Below are positions 55,362 to 64,000 of a stretch of DNA of 64,000 bases, piece after piece. How positions within the stretch are numbered: position 1 is the first letter of the stretch; each line of letters begins with the position of its first letter. The DNA is taken from assembly GCF_032925565.1 (NCBI RefSeq), contig NZ_CP136708.1, positions 1,054,001-1,118,000 of the forward strand, written 5' to 3'. Made by a program: the position numbers and the translations under genes. Under the pieces are notes generated by a model that saw nothing but the letters and a program-made list of their open reading frames with translations, did no database searches and was not told the DNA's origin. The DNA comes from Alteromonas sp. CI.11.F.A3. Its GTDB lineage: Bacteria; Pseudomonadota; Gammaproteobacteria; Enterobacterales; Alteromonadaceae.

Positions 55362-56771
55362 CTAAGTAATACCTAGCTCTTTTAGCTTGCGAGTAAGAGT
55401 ATTACGGCCCCAACCTAATCGCTTAGCGGCATCTTGCTTATGACCGTGAGTGTGCTGAAGGGCACGTTCCAACATGATTTTTTCAAACGTAAGCATGGCG
55501 TCATTTAGAATATTGTATCTGCCATCGCGAAGTTGTTTGTCGGTCCAACGGGCTAGTAAATCTGGCCAATCTCCAGCTTCGGCGGCGGGCTTTTCTATGC
55601 TGCTGTCAGAGTGGATTTCAGGAGGTAAGTCACTGGGTAAAACTTCTTGTCCGCTGGCCATCACGGTTAGCCATCGACATACGTTTTCGAGTTGTCTCAC
55701 GTTACCTGGCCAAGGAAGCTGAGCCATCAACTTTTCAGCATCTTTGCTTAAGCTTTTTGCTTCTACATCTAGCTCTTTCGCCGCTCGGCGTAAGAAGTGA
55801 CGCGCTAACAAATGAATATCTTCACGGCGTTCAGAGAGGGAAGGCAGATGCACACGTATAACGTTTAAACGGTGAAACAAATCTTCACGAAACTTTCCAT
55901 CTGCCACACGCTTTTCTAAATTCTGGTGGGTTGCGGCAATAATACGTACATCTACTGCCACCGATTGGTGTCCGCCCACACGGTAAAACTGTCCGTCGGC
56001 CAATACCCGTAATAAGCGGGTTTGAACGTCTAACGGCATATCACCTATTTCATCAAGAAAAAGGGTGCCGCCATCAGCTTGCTCAAAGCGACCCTGACGC
56101 GCATTTTGTGCACCGGTAAACGCGCCTTTTTCATGGCCAAATAGCTCAGACTCAACCAAGTCGGCGGGAATAGCGGCCATGTTAAGTGCGATAAAAGGCT
56201 TGCTAGAGCGCGGGCTATGGCGATGCAAAGCGTGGGCAACAAGCTCTTTACCGGTACCAGACTGGCCATTAATCAATACACTAATTGAAGAGCGAGATAA
56301 TCTACCTATGGCTCGAAACACTTCCTGCATGGCAGGGGCTTCACCAATAATTTCGGTTTCCGGATCATCCTGCGGGGCTTGCTGCGTTTTTGACTGTTCC
56401 CTTGCATGCGCTAGCGCACGTTGAGTAAGCGTGACCGCTTCATCTATATCGAAGGGTTTAGGTAAATATTCAAATGCCCCTTTTTGATAGGCGTTTACCG
56501 CACTGTCTAAATCGGAATGCGCAGTCATGATGATTACAGGCATCATGGGGTGGGTGGCATGCACTTCATTAAGCAGTGTCATACCGTCCATCTGCGGCAT
56601 TTTAATATCAGAGATAATCACTTCTGGCGCTTGACCGCTTTGTAACTGAAGGAGTAAATCTTGCGGGTTTTCAAAACACAAGCATCCAATGCTTGCTGTT
56701 TGTAAGGCCTTTTGAAGCACCCAACGAATAGAACTGTCGTCATCGACAATCCATACTGACTCATTCGTCAT
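55362..56771 (-). CDS. ntrC: Nitrogen regulation response regulator NtrC
   Basis: The 469-residue protein has a receiver domain (phospho-Asp in IISDIKMPQMDG), AAA+ sigma-54 activation domain with GQSGTGKELVA (Walker A), GAFTGA (sigma-54 contact) and a C-terminal Fis-type helix-turn-helix (HKQDAAKRLGWGRNTLTRKLKEL). Phosphorylated by NtrB, it activates sigma-54 promoters in nitrogen limitation; one such promoter is upstream of glnA here. The gene overlaps ntrB by 11 bases. Confidence 0.95.
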   Translation of the reverse strand: MTNESVWIVDDDSSIRWVLQKALQTASIGCLCFENPQDLLLQLQSGQAPEVIISDIKMPQMDGMTLLNEVHATHPMMPVIIMTAHSDLDSAVNAYQKGAFEYLPKPFDIDEAVTLTQRALAHAREQSKTQQAPQDDPETEIIGEAPAMQEVFRAIGRLSRSSISVLINGQSGTGKELVAHALHRHSPRSSKPFIALNMAAIPADLVESELFGHEKGAFTGAQNARQGRFEQADGGTLFLDEIGDMPLDVQTRLLRVLADGQFYRVGGHQSVAVDVRIIAATHQNLEKRVADGKFREDLFHRLNVIRVHLPSLSERREDIHLLARHFLRRAAKELDVEAKSLSKDAEKLMAQLPWPGNVRQLENVCRWLTVMASGQEVLPSDLPPEIHSDSSIEKPAAEAGDWPDLLARWTDKQLRDGRYNILNDAMLTFEKIMLERALQHTHGHKQDAAKRLGWGRNTLTRKLKELGIT

Positions 56772-57846
56772 TGCCTGTCTCCTTGCGGTCTATCGGAATA
56801 TAAATTACGAATTCGGTGTGCCCAGGGTGGCTTTCTACATCTATTTTTCCGCCGTGATGGTTTATCAATGTTTGCGATATCGATAACCCTAAGCCGGAAC
56901 CATTTTGCTTACTGCTCACCATGGGGTAAAAAAGCGTGTCTTTTATTTCTGAGGGAATACCAGGGCCATTGTCTATCACTTTTATTTTAGCGATTAGCGC
57001 ATGGCGGTTTCCCTGAATTGTCATCTGTCGCTCAATCCGCGTTACTAAACGAATTTGAGGGTTAGGTGTTTCACTTTCAGTAAGCGCCTGAATGCTATTT
57101 CTAACGATATTCAACACGGCTTGCTGAATCATATCAGCGTCGATCATCAGTGGCGGAATACTAGGGTCGTAATCACGAATGATGGTTATGGGGGTTTCTG
57201 AGTCAACCCGCATTAGGCTTCTCACTTGCTCCAATGCTTGATGCACATTGCTCCAATTAAACCGAGGAAGTGAATTTGGCCCTAGCAAGCGGTCAACTAG
57301 ATTTCTTAGTCGATCAGATTGCTCAATGATCATCTGAGTAAATTCTTTATGCTCTTCACTCAATTCTTTTTCAAGTAATTGCGCCGCCCCGCGAATGCCA
57401 CCTAGCGGGTTTTTAATTTCATGAGCTAACCCACGGACAAGTTCACGCGCTGCATAATGTTGTGCGTTTTGTAAATTTTCACGGGATATTCTTTTTTGCT
57501 GGTCTATTTTTTTTACTTCAAAGAGTAGCCTAGCCCCTTCTTCTAACTGCAAGTTCGTTACGGTTAAATCAACCATGACATTGCGGTTGTCTCTAAAACA
57601 CAGTCGAATTTCGTTTTCGGTAAAGTCTTCTCCGTGTCTTAGTGCTGCGCGTAAGCGAGCGGTGTCAATATTTCCAGGCAAGAAAAAGTCATCAAGACGA
57701 TGGCCGCATAGCTGCTTTCTGCCTGTTTCAAACAGCGCCTCCCCTGCGTGGTTGGCGTAAACGATATTTAACCTATCGTCCACCATCACAAGCGCAGTAT
57801 TCAGGCTATTTAAAAATTGTTGCGTGTCTAACTCGGTTGATTGCAT
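56761..57846 (-). CDS. ntrB: Nitrogen regulation sensor kinase NtrB
   Basis: The 361-residue soluble kinase has an N-terminal PAS domain, the H-box ELVRGLAHEIKNPLGGIRGAAQ with phospho-acceptor His, an N-box NIVRNSIQAL and G-boxes DNGPGIP and GSGLGLSISQTL. It phosphorylates or dephosphorylates NtrC under control of the PII protein. It is upstream of and overlaps ntrC. Confidence 0.94.
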   Translation of the reverse strand: MQSTELDTQQFLNSLNTALVMVDDRLNIVYANHAGEALFETGRKQLCGHRLDDFFLPGNIDTARLRAALRHGEDFTENEIRLCFRDNRNVMVDLTVTNLQLEEGARLLFEVKKIDQQKRISRENLQNAQHYAARELVRGLAHEIKNPLGGIRGAAQLLEKELSEEHKEFTQMIIEQSDRLRNLVDRLLGPNSLPRFNWSNVHQALEQVRSLMRVDSETPITIIRDYDPSIPPLMIDADMIQQAVLNIVRNSIQALTESETPNPQIRLVTRIERQMTIQGNRHALIAKIKVIDNGPGIPSEIKDTLFYPMVSSKQNGSGLGLSISQTLINHHGGKIDVESHPGHTEFVIYIPIDRKETGNDE

Positions 57847-57972
57847 CCGAGCTTATCTCCTCTGCACTATATAGGTGCATTGTAACGTATCAACAAAAAT
57901 TGTAGGCACAGAATTGGTGTTACTTTTTTTCTGTTCCCCGCTATGGTGCGGGCTTTGCGCTACGATTGAACG

Positions 57973-58542
57973 TTAGTTGCTATTTATTAACGCTGATGCT
58001 TGATGCAGAAACAGCGTTTGTAGTGCAGAGGATGCAAGAGTCTTGCCCTTATTGTCTGTCAGCTCAACCTTATACTGATGTTCGCCCCGATTTATGCCAT
58101 TTAAGGTAAATACGCCTGTTGTATTGCTCTGCAATAGGGCGCCATCGAAGATTAATTGATAGCGCGGCGCCTTTACTGAAGTCGGTTGGTTCGCACGTAT
58201 GGTGAAGTTTCCGGCATTGTTTCGAAGGGTGGCGTTAGGGGCTGGAGAGGCAATAACCACTTTATAGGTTTTTGTCTTCGATTTAGTCGTTTGAGCCAGA
58301 ATGGGTTTTGGTGCTGATGGGCTAGACACAACATTCTGTGTTTTCGCGTCAAACTCGACGGTATCGCTTTTTGGTGAAGGGCTATCCGTATAAAGGATAG
58401 TGCCATCGGCTTGCTTCACTTTATACACAGGTGTGCTTGTGGTGTTAGTCTCCTCTTGGACATTTGAGGTGCTTTGCCCATGGCTTTCATAAGGGATTAA
58501 CGCAATCGCGGTAAGTAACGCAATATAAGGATAAATTTTCAA
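57973..58542 (-). CDS. DUF4124 periplasmic protein
   Basis: The 189-residue protein has a signal peptide (cleavage near SHG-QST), a DUF4124 motif (VYKVKQADGTILYTDSPSP) and a small beta-rich domain (ASPAPNATLRNNAGNFTIRAN). The domain's role is unknown. It lies between glnA and ntrB, with a terminator before it and 126 bases before ntrB, so it probably has its own promoter. This position is common in gammaproteobacteria related to Alteromonas and Shewanella (from general knowledge). Confidence 0.82.
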   Translation of the reverse strand: MKIYPYIALLTAIALIPYESHGQSTSNVQEETNTTSTPVYKVKQADGTILYTDSPSPKSDTVEFDAKTQNVVSSPSAPKPILAQTTKSKTKTYKVVIASPAPNATLRNNAGNFTIRANQPTSVKAPRYQLIFDGALLQSNTTGVFTLNGINRGEHQYKVELTDNKGKTLASSALQTLFLHQASALINSN

Positions 58543-58591
58543 TAGATAGGCCTGCTCATCGTTTCTTACTTATATAGTAGAAAAGCTTTGG

Positions 58592-58623
58592 CATAAAAAA
58601 AAGCCCGCATAAGCGGGCCTTTG
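58592..58623 (-). terminator. Rho-independent terminator of glnA
   Basis: On the minus strand GCCCGC / GCGGGC stem with a 4-base loop followed by eight T, 25 bases after the glnA stop. Confidence 0.9.
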
Positions 58624-58647
58624 TATATTCAAGCACTTAAACGTTGA

Positions 58648-60057
58648 TTAAACGCTGTAGTACATATCGAACTCAACTGGGTGAGTTGACATGGCAAGCG
58701 TAGTCACTTCTTCAGACTTAAGATCGATGTATGCATCAATCATGTCGTCAGTCATAACGCCGCCAGCTTTAAGGAATTCACGGTCGTTATCCAATGCTTC
58801 TAGTGCCATTTCTAGCGAGCTAGCAACGGTTGGAATTTCTGCCGCTTCTTCTGGTGGTAAGTCGTACAAGTCTTTATCCATAGAGTCGCCAGGATGGATC
58901 TTGTTCTTAATACCGTCAAGGCCAGCCATAAGCATTGCTGAGAAAGCAAGGTATGGGTTAGCTGTTGGGTCAGGGAAACGTACTTCGATACGACGCGCTT
59001 TATCGCTCGTTACGTATGGAATACGGATAGATGCAGAACGGTTACGTGCAGAGTATGCAAGCATTACCGGTGCTTCGAATCCTGGAACCAAACGCTTGTA
59101 AGAATTTGTTGATGCGTTAGCAAAAGCGTTGATTGCACGAGCGTGTTTAATAATACCGCCAATGTAGAAAAGCGCTTCTTCAGACAGACCAGCATACTTA
59201 TCACCCGCAAAGATGTTTACGCCATCTTTAGAGATTGATTGGTGACAGTGCATACCAGAACCGTTATCACCTACAAGAGGCTTAGGCATGAATGTAGCAG
59301 TTTGACCGTAAGCGTGAGCTACGTTGTGTACTACATACTTATATACTTGGATTTCATCTGCTTTTGTTACTAGTGTGTTGAATTCGCAAGCGATTTCGTT
59401 TTGACCAGCAGTAGCAACTTCATGGTGATGCGCTTCAATAACTAAGCCCATTTCTTCCATTACTAGACACATAGCAGCACGAATGTCGTGAGCTGAATCT
59501 ACTGGAGGAACTGGGAAGTAACCGCCTTTAACACCAGGACGGTGACCCATGTTTCCGCCTTCAAAATCAGCGCCTGAGTTCCACTTTGCTTCAGCAGCAT
59601 CAATCTTATAGAAAGATCCAGCCATATCGGTGTGGAATTTTACATCGTCAAACAAGAAGAATTCTGGCTCTGGACCGAAGAATACTGTGTCGCCAATGCC
59701 GGTAGATTTTAGGAATTCTTCTGCGCGGCGTGCAACAGAGCGTGGATCACGCTCGTAACCTTCCATTGTTGAAGGCTCTAAGATGTCACAACGAATGTTA
59801 ACTTGTGTTTCTTCTGCGAATGGGTCGATTACCGCACTCGTAGGGTCTGGCATAAGAACCATGTCTGATTCGTTAATGCCTTTCCAGCCAGCAATTGAAG
59901 AACCATCGAACATTTTACCTTCTTCGAATGTCTCTTCGTCTACTGTACCAGCAGGAATAGATACGTGTTGTTCCTTGCCCTTAGTATCAGTAAAGCGCAA
60001 ATCAACAAATTTCGCTTCACTTTCTTTAATTAGCTCTAATGCCTTTTCTACTGACAT
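58648..60057 (-). CDS. glnA: Glutamine synthetase type I
   Basis: The 469-residue enzyme has the standard GlnA length and motifs: [10 protein letters not shown] near the start, [12 protein letters not shown], the [13 protein letters not shown] metal segment, the [16 protein letters not shown] region and the adenylation site Tyr in LYDLPPEEA. It makes glutamine from glutamate, ammonia and ATP. GGAGG precedes the ATG. The upstream region carries a sigma-54 promoter and NtrC-type sites, so transcription should rise in nitrogen limitation. Confidence 0.96.
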   Translation of the reverse strand: MSVEKALELIKESEAKFVDLRFTDTKGKEQHVSIPAGTVDEETFEEGKMFDGSSIAGWKGINESDMVLMPDPTSAVIDPFAEETQVNIRCDILEPSTMEGYERDPRSVARRAEEFLKSTGIGDTVFFGPEPEFFLFDDVKFHTDMAGSFYKIDAAEAKWNSGADFEGGNMGHRPGVKGGYFPVPPVDSAHDIRAAMCLVMEEMGLVIEAHHHEVATAGQNEIACEFNTLVTKADEIQVYKYVVHNVAHAYGQTATFMPKPLVGDNGSGMHCHQSISKDGVNIFAGDKYAGLSEEALFYIGGIIKHARAINAFANASTNSYKRLVPGFEAPVMLAYSARNRSASIRIPYVTSDKARRIEVRFPDPTANPYLAFSAMLMAGLDGIKNKIHPGDSMDKDLYDLPPEEAAEIPTVASSLEMALEALDNDREFLKAGGVMTDDMIDAYIDLKSEEVTTLAMSTHPVEFDMYYSV

Positions 60058-60125
60058 CGTGTCCTCCAGGTTTAATGTAAAAATGCGGAATGATCAGCTT
60101 CATCCCAACAGTGGAAAAACTAAAA

Positions 60126-60140
60126 GCGATTTTCATGCCA
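60126..60140 (-). promoter_or_regulatory. Sigma-54 promoter of glnA
   Basis: TGGCATGAAAATCGC on the minus strand keeps the invariant GG and GC separated by exactly ten bases, as in -24/-12 sigma-54 promoters (consensus TGGCACG-N4-TTGC). Confidence 0.8.
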
Positions 60141-60202
60141 TCTATCGTGATTCCGATTTTGCTGGCTTAGCAGCAAGAGGATTACTGAATGATTAATGGT
60201 GA

Positions 60203-60219
60203 TGCACCCAAATGGTGCT
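60203..60219. promoter_or_regulatory. NtrC binding site upstream of glnA
   Basis: TGCACCCAAATGGTGCT is a near-perfect dyad of the NtrC type (TGCACC-N5-GGTGCA), about 97 bases upstream of the expected sigma-54 start. A half site TGCACCAAAAT follows at about 60230-60240. Confidence 0.78.
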
Positions 60220-60489
60220 AAATCGCTATATTTTGGTGCAAATTAAAATTAAGTAGCCGTTAGCTAGCCTAGAGTAACTCGTCTTCAGTTACCACCGAAA
60301 ACAGGGCGCAAAAGTAATAAATTCGTTAATCAAAGACTATAATAATGAAAAACATGCCTCCCTTTAAAAAAAAGGTGCGCAAACGCCGTGGTTTTTCTGT
60401 ACAATCCGCGCAAAATTTACTATCTGCATTTTTTGCAACAAATCTAATGCATGCTTATTGGCATGTAATGATTTACACAGGCTCCCTAG

Positions 60490-62319
60490 ATGACTACCAC
60501 TGATATTAATAAATTACGTAACATTGCTATTATTGCTCACGTTGACCACGGTAAAACAACTTTGGTTGATAAACTGTTACAACAATCAGGCACTCTTGAA
60601 ACTCGCGGAGAGCAAGAAGAGCGCGTGATGGACTCGAATGACATCGAGAAAGAACGCGGAATCACAATCTTAGCTAAAAACACTGCTATTAACTGGAACG
60701 ACTACCGTATCAACATCGTAGATACTCCAGGACACGCCGATTTCGGTGGTGAAGTAGAGCGTGTAATGTCAATGGCTGATTCAGTGTTGCTTCTAGTAGA
60801 CGCGCAAGAAGGCCCAATGCCTCAAACGCGTTTCGTAACGCAAAAAGCATTCGCTCAAGGTTTGAAGCCAATTGTTGTTATCAACAAAATTGACAAGCCT
60901 GGCGCACGTCCTGATTGGGTTATGGATCAAGTATTCGATTTGTTCGATAACCTTGGTGCAACTGACGACCAGTTAGACTTCCAAGTTGTTTATGCATCAG
61001 CACTAAACGGTTGGGCTTCATTAGATGCCGACAAACCTGAAGATGACATGAATGCGTTGTTCCAAACAATCGTTGACCAAGTATCTCCTCCAGACGCAGA
61101 TGCATCTGGCGCATTCCAAATGCAAATTTCTCAACTCGATTACAACTCTTATGTAGGTGTAATAGGTGTTGGCCGTATTAAGCGCGGTACTGTTAAGCCA
61201 AACCAACAAGTTACTGTGGTAACTGCTGAAGGCGAAAAGCGTAACGGTAAAGTTGGCCTAGTATATGGTTACCTTGGTTTAGCACGTCACGAAGTTGAAG
61301 GTGCAAGCGCAGGCGATATCATCGCAATCACAGGTTTAGGTTCGCTTAAAATCTCTGACACTATTTGTGATGTTAACCAAGTAGAAGCAATGACTCCGTT
61401 ATCTGTTGATGAACCAACAGTAACCATGACTTTCCAAGTAAACACTTCACCGTTTTCTGGTAAAGAAGGTAAGTATGTTACTTCACGTAACATTCTAGAG
61501 CGTTTGAATGACGAACTAGTACATAACGTTGCACTACGTGTTGAAGAAACACCAGATCCGGATAAATTCCGCGTATCAGGTCGTGGTGAACTTCACTTGG
61601 GTATCCTTATTGAAAACATGCGTCGTGAAGGCTACGAGCTAGCAGTATCACGTCCAGAAGTTATTCTTAAAGAAGAAGATGGCCAAACACAAGAACCGTT
61701 CGAAACACTAACGGTAGACTGTGAAGAAGCGCATCAGGGCTCTATCATGGAACAACTTGGTCTGCGTAAAGCTGAAATGACCAATATGTCTCCAGATGGT
61801 AAAGGCCGTGTACGTATCGACTTCGTTATTCCTAGCCGTGGTTTGATTGGTTTCCAAACTGAATTCATGACGATGACGTCTGGTTCTGGTTTGCTTTACC
61901 ATACATTCGATCACTATGGTCCGTACAAAGGCGGTATCATTGGCAAGCGTAAGAACGGTGTTCTTATTGCCAACGCTAATGGTAAAGCGCTAACTAACGC
62001 CTTGTTTAACTTACAAGAGCGTGGTCGTTTGTTTATCGGTCACGGTGTAGAAGTTTACGAAGGTATGGTTATCGGTATTCACAGCCGCGACAACGACCTA
62101 ACTGTTAACGCCCTTAAAGGTAAGCAGTTAACCAACGTTCGTGCTTCTGGTACTGATGAAGCGCAAACTTTGGTTCCGCCGATCAATATGTCTCTTGAGC
62201 AAGCGCTTGAATTTATCGATGAAGACGAACTAGTAGAAGTAACGCCTGAGTCTATTCGTATTCGTAAGAAACTTCTTACTGAAAACGAACGTAAGCGTGC
62301 TTCACGCGAGAAAAAGTAA
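60490..62319 (+). CDS. typA: Ribosome-binding translational GTPase TypA/BipA
   Basis: The 609-residue GTPase has G1 [43 protein letters not shown] and later the TypA/EF-G domains III and V with [20 protein letters not shown] and [11 protein letters not shown], then the BipA-specific C-terminal domain. It binds the ribosome and helps growth in cold and stress by aiding 50S assembly and translation. It is divergent from glnA, an arrangement known in E. coli. A strong terminator follows. Confidence 0.96.
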   Translation: MTTTDINKLRNIAIIAHVDHGKTTLVDKLLQQSGTLETRGEQEERVMDSNDIEKERGITILAKNTAINWNDYRINIVDTPGHADFGGEVERVMSMADSVLLLVDAQEGPMPQTRFVTQKAFAQGLKPIVVINKIDKPGARPDWVMDQVFDLFDNLGATDDQLDFQVVYASALNGWASLDADKPEDDMNALFQTIVDQVSPPDADASGAFQMQISQLDYNSYVGVIGVGRIKRGTVKPNQQVTVVTAEGEKRNGKVGLVYGYLGLARHEVEGASAGDIIAITGLGSLKISDTICDVNQVEAMTPLSVDEPTVTMTFQVNTSPFSGKEGKYVTSRNILERLNDELVHNVALRVEETPDPDKFRVSGRGELHLGILIENMRREGYELAVSRPEVILKEEDGQTQEPFETLTVDCEEAHQGSIMEQLGLRKAEMTNMSPDGKGRVRIDFVIPSRGLIGFQTEFMTMTSGSGLLYHTFDHYGPYKGGIIGKRKNGVLIANANGKALTNALFNLQERGRLFIGHGVEVYEGMVIGIHSRDNDLTVNALKGKQLTNVRASGTDEAQTLVPPINMSLEQALEFIDEDELVEVTPESIRIRKKLLTENERKRASREKK

Positions 62320-62372
62320 TCACTTTTGCTTTGTTAGCCTCATAGGTTATTAAAAGCAGTAAAGATGATTCA

Positions 62373-62406
62373 AGAAACGCCAGCGTTAACGCTGGCGTTT
62401 TTTTAT
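62373..62406 (+). terminator. Rho-independent terminator of typA
   Basis: AACGCCAGCG / CGCTGGCGTT stem with a 4-base loop followed by eight T. Confidence 0.9.
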
Positions 62407-62518
62407 TTTGCTAAAGCATTTTGCATAAGCTTTTTGCTGAAATTTCGACGAAAGATGAGTTGGCAACATCGAGTTTGGCCTCTATCATCAAGTTAATGAA
62501 ACTAAAAAGGCAAAGCCC

Positions 62519-62911
62519 GTGTTCTCTGTAGCAGTTATTGAAGACGATGTTATCACGCTCGATCTTATTACCGATGCATTAGAAACCCGCTTGTCGGCGA
62601 CGGTTTACCCGTTTAGCCGAAGTAAAATTGCCCGTGAATTCTTACTCCAACAAACACCAGACACCCTTCAGCTTATTATCAGCGACCAAGTCATGAAAGA
62701 GTATGACGGGTTAAGTTTGTTAAAAGCATGCCGATCTGCGAATTTATCCGTTCCTTTTTTACTTATCACTAGCGATCCCAATAAAGAAGTCGTCATGGAA
62801 GCGCGCAAATTAGGTGTATCTGGATTTTTAGCGAAACCGCTGGAAATGGACGCCTTGGCCGCAAAGGCGAAATCCGTAGTGCTAGCAAATACGAAAAGTC
62901 GCGTTAGTTAA
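62519..62911 (+). CDS. Single-domain response regulator
   Basis: The 130-residue protein is a receiver domain only: acidic pair EDD at 8-10, phospho-Asp in IISDQVM, switch Thr in LLITSD and Lys in FLAKPL. It lacks an output domain, so it acts by protein contact, like CheY or Spo0F-type proteins. The start is a GTG with AAGG about 8 bases upstream. No kinase gene is adjacent; its partner is unknown. Confidence 0.82.
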   Translation: MFSVAVIEDDVITLDLITDALETRLSATVYPFSRSKIAREFLLQQTPDTLQLIISDQVMKEYDGLSLLKACRSANLSVPFLLITSDPNKEVVMEARKLGVSGFLAKPLEMDALAAKAKSVVLANTKSRVS

Positions 62912-63052
62912 TAACGAGCTACTCGTCAGTAAAAGTATGCAATGGTGCTAGCAAACAAATAAAAAAGTCCTAAATGGTCTAAGCAGCGCTAGTTTATATG
63001 CTTACGAATTATTACACTGGTGCCCATAATGTAATGGCAACAGGATGTATGT

Positions 63053-64000
63053 GTGACGATTAATTTTGACCAAACTCCACCTCGTAAAGATACCTATTCG
63101 TTTAAGTGGCAAAAATATAAAGGTAAGGACATTATTCCTGCTTGGGTTGCCGATACTGAATTTCGTTGCGCACAGCCTATTTTGGATGCAATTTCAGCAC
63201 AAGTTGAGCACGGCAACTTAGGTTATGTACTACCGGGTCAGCATCAAGGCGCTATAAGCGCAATTCAGCGCTGGTTGAAACTCAAACATGACTGGGATGT
63301 GAAATCAGAATGGATTGTGTGGACACCAGGCGTAGTGCCTGCGTTCAACGTAGCCTGTAAAGCGTATTGTGAGCCAGGCGATAAGGTGCTTATTCAAACA
63401 CCTAACTACCCCCCATTGCTAGCGGCGCCAAAATTAAATGAACTAGAGCGTATCGATATTGGCACTGTGATTGACCCAGAATCACAAGGAAAGCGCTATA
63501 CGTTGGATTTCGAAGCTCTAGAAGCCCATGCGGCCGACCCCAAATGTAAGCTATTCATTCTTTGTAATCCAATGAACCCAGTTGGCTCGGTATTAACTAA
63601 AGCAGAGCTAGATCGGGTTGCTGATATTTGTAACGCCAATGACGTGCGTTTATGTTCAGATGAAATCCACTGTGATTTAATCTTAGAGCCAGGCCTTAAG
63701 CATATACCTGCAGGTCGTGAGGCTAACTTAGCCGACAACAGTGTTACCCTAATGGCTGCTAGCAAAACCTTTAACGTTGCGGGCTTAGGCACTTCTTTTG
63801 CGATTATTCCAGACTCTAAACTTAGGCAGCAATTTACCAGCGCAGCCGCGGGCATTATGCCTTGGGTTACCGTGCTGGGATTAGCCGCTACCGAAGCCGC
63901 ATTTACGTTGTGTGATGATTGGCACAGTGCTCAAATTGACTATTTACGTGCGAACCGTGATGCCGTGTTTGAAACCATAAACGGTATCGACGGGTTATCA
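63053..64000 (+). CDS. MalY/PatB-type PLP aminotransferase/C-S lyase, 3' end outside window
   Basis: The frame from the GTG at 63053 (AGGA 7 bases upstream) stays open to the window end, 316 codons. The product matches MalY/PatB proteins: IIPAWVADTEFRCAQPI, the TPGVVPAFNVACKAYCEPGD segment, LCNPMNPVGSVLTKAEL, SDEIHCDLIL and the PLP lysine in AASKTFNVAGL. These fold-type I PLP enzymes cleave cystathionine or related C-S bonds; MalY also represses maltose genes in E. coli. The C-terminal part is missing here. Confidence 0.87.
   Translation, partial: MTINFDQTPPRKDTYSFKWQKYKGKDIIPAWVADTEFRCAQPILDAISAQVEHGNLGYVLPGQHQGAISAIQRWLKLKHDWDVKSEWIVWTPGVVPAFNVACKAYCEPGDKVLIQTPNYPPLLAAPKLNELERIDIGTVIDPESQGKRYTLDFEALEAHAADPKCKLFILCNPMNPVGSVLTKAELDRVADICNANDVRLCSDEIHCDLILEPGLKHIPAGREANLADNSVTLMAASKTFNVAGLGTSFAIIPDSKLRQQFTSAAAGIMPWVTVLGLAATEAAFTLCDDWHSAQIDYLRANRDAVFETINGIDGLS

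Larger units (their letters stand above)
60058..60489. other. Divergent glnA-typA regulatory region
   Basis: 432 bases between divergent genes. The glnA side holds a sigma-54 promoter and one NtrC dyad plus a half site. On the typA side TACAAT (60400-60405) could be a -10 box, with no clear -35 match. The stretch 60245-60395 shows nothing else I can name. Confidence 0.5.

Noticed and set aside
63496..63855. 119-codon open frame on the minus strand near the right edge
   Set aside because: The plus strand carries a clear MalY/PatB protein through the whole region up to the window end.

Overview
The window looks like a chromosomal segment of a marine gammaproteobacterium of the Alteromonadaceae, most likely Alteromonas or a close relative. 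This is inferred from close resemblance of the housekeeping proteins to gammaproteobacterial families (PepA, HolC, ValS, LptF/LptG, RraB, GlnA, NtrB/NtrC, TypA), the conserved lptG-lptF / pepA-holC-valS and glnA-ntrB-ntrC layouts, moderate GC, and the mix of TonB receptor, petrobactin-type siderophore genes and many c-di-GMP proteins. Species cannot be settled from the sequence alone.

Layout. 1-12.4 kb: a membrane protein cut by the left edge, a divergent ADP-ribosylglycohydrolase/RidA pair, a CDP-glycerol-transferase-like protein, a divergent adenosylhomocysteinase homologue, a membrane diguanylate cyclase, a large secreted Asp-box (VPS10-like) protein, a class 3 lipase and a Tat-exported glucose-fructose-oxidoreductase-like enzyme. 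12.6-20.9 kb: a sucrose/fructoside utilisation locus with a LacY/CscB-type permease, a LacI repressor, a cytoplasmic GH32 fructosidase, a flavin-dependent halogenase and a TonB-dependent receptor. The GH32 and receptor promoters carry nearly the same 18-bp palindrome, a good candidate LacI operator. 21.4-21.7 kb: a tRNA-Leu(CAA) beside a broken copy of its own 3' end and a second terminator.

21.9-31.6 kb: an iron-regulated petrobactin-type (asb) operon with two NIS synthetases, an AMP ligase, a fused carrier-protein/AsbE-like protein, an AsbF-like 3-dehydroshikimate dehydratase, a membrane acyltransferase-like protein at the tail and a MATE exporter upstream. A Fur-like box sits in the promoter spacer before asbA. 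31.8-37.7 kb: an ECF sigma / RskA anti-sigma pair followed by a DUF4331 protein, an Ig-like lipoprotein, a periplasmic repeat-like protein and a HupE/UreJ-type membrane protein, broken up by intrinsic terminators.

38-46 kb: RDD protein, lptG-lptF divergent from pepA-holC-valS. 46-55.3 kb: signalling block with a hybrid histidine kinase beside an orphan periplasmic binding protein, a PAS-GGDEF protein, a GlyGly-CTERM surface protein, rraB, a PlsC-type acyltransferase and an HPt/degenerate HD-GYP protein. 55.4-64 kb: ntrC, ntrB, DUF4124 protein, glnA with a sigma-54 promoter and NtrC site, then typA/bipA, a single-domain response regulator and a MalY/PatB aminotransferase cut by the right edge. 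No CRISPR array, complete insertion sequence or prophage was seen.
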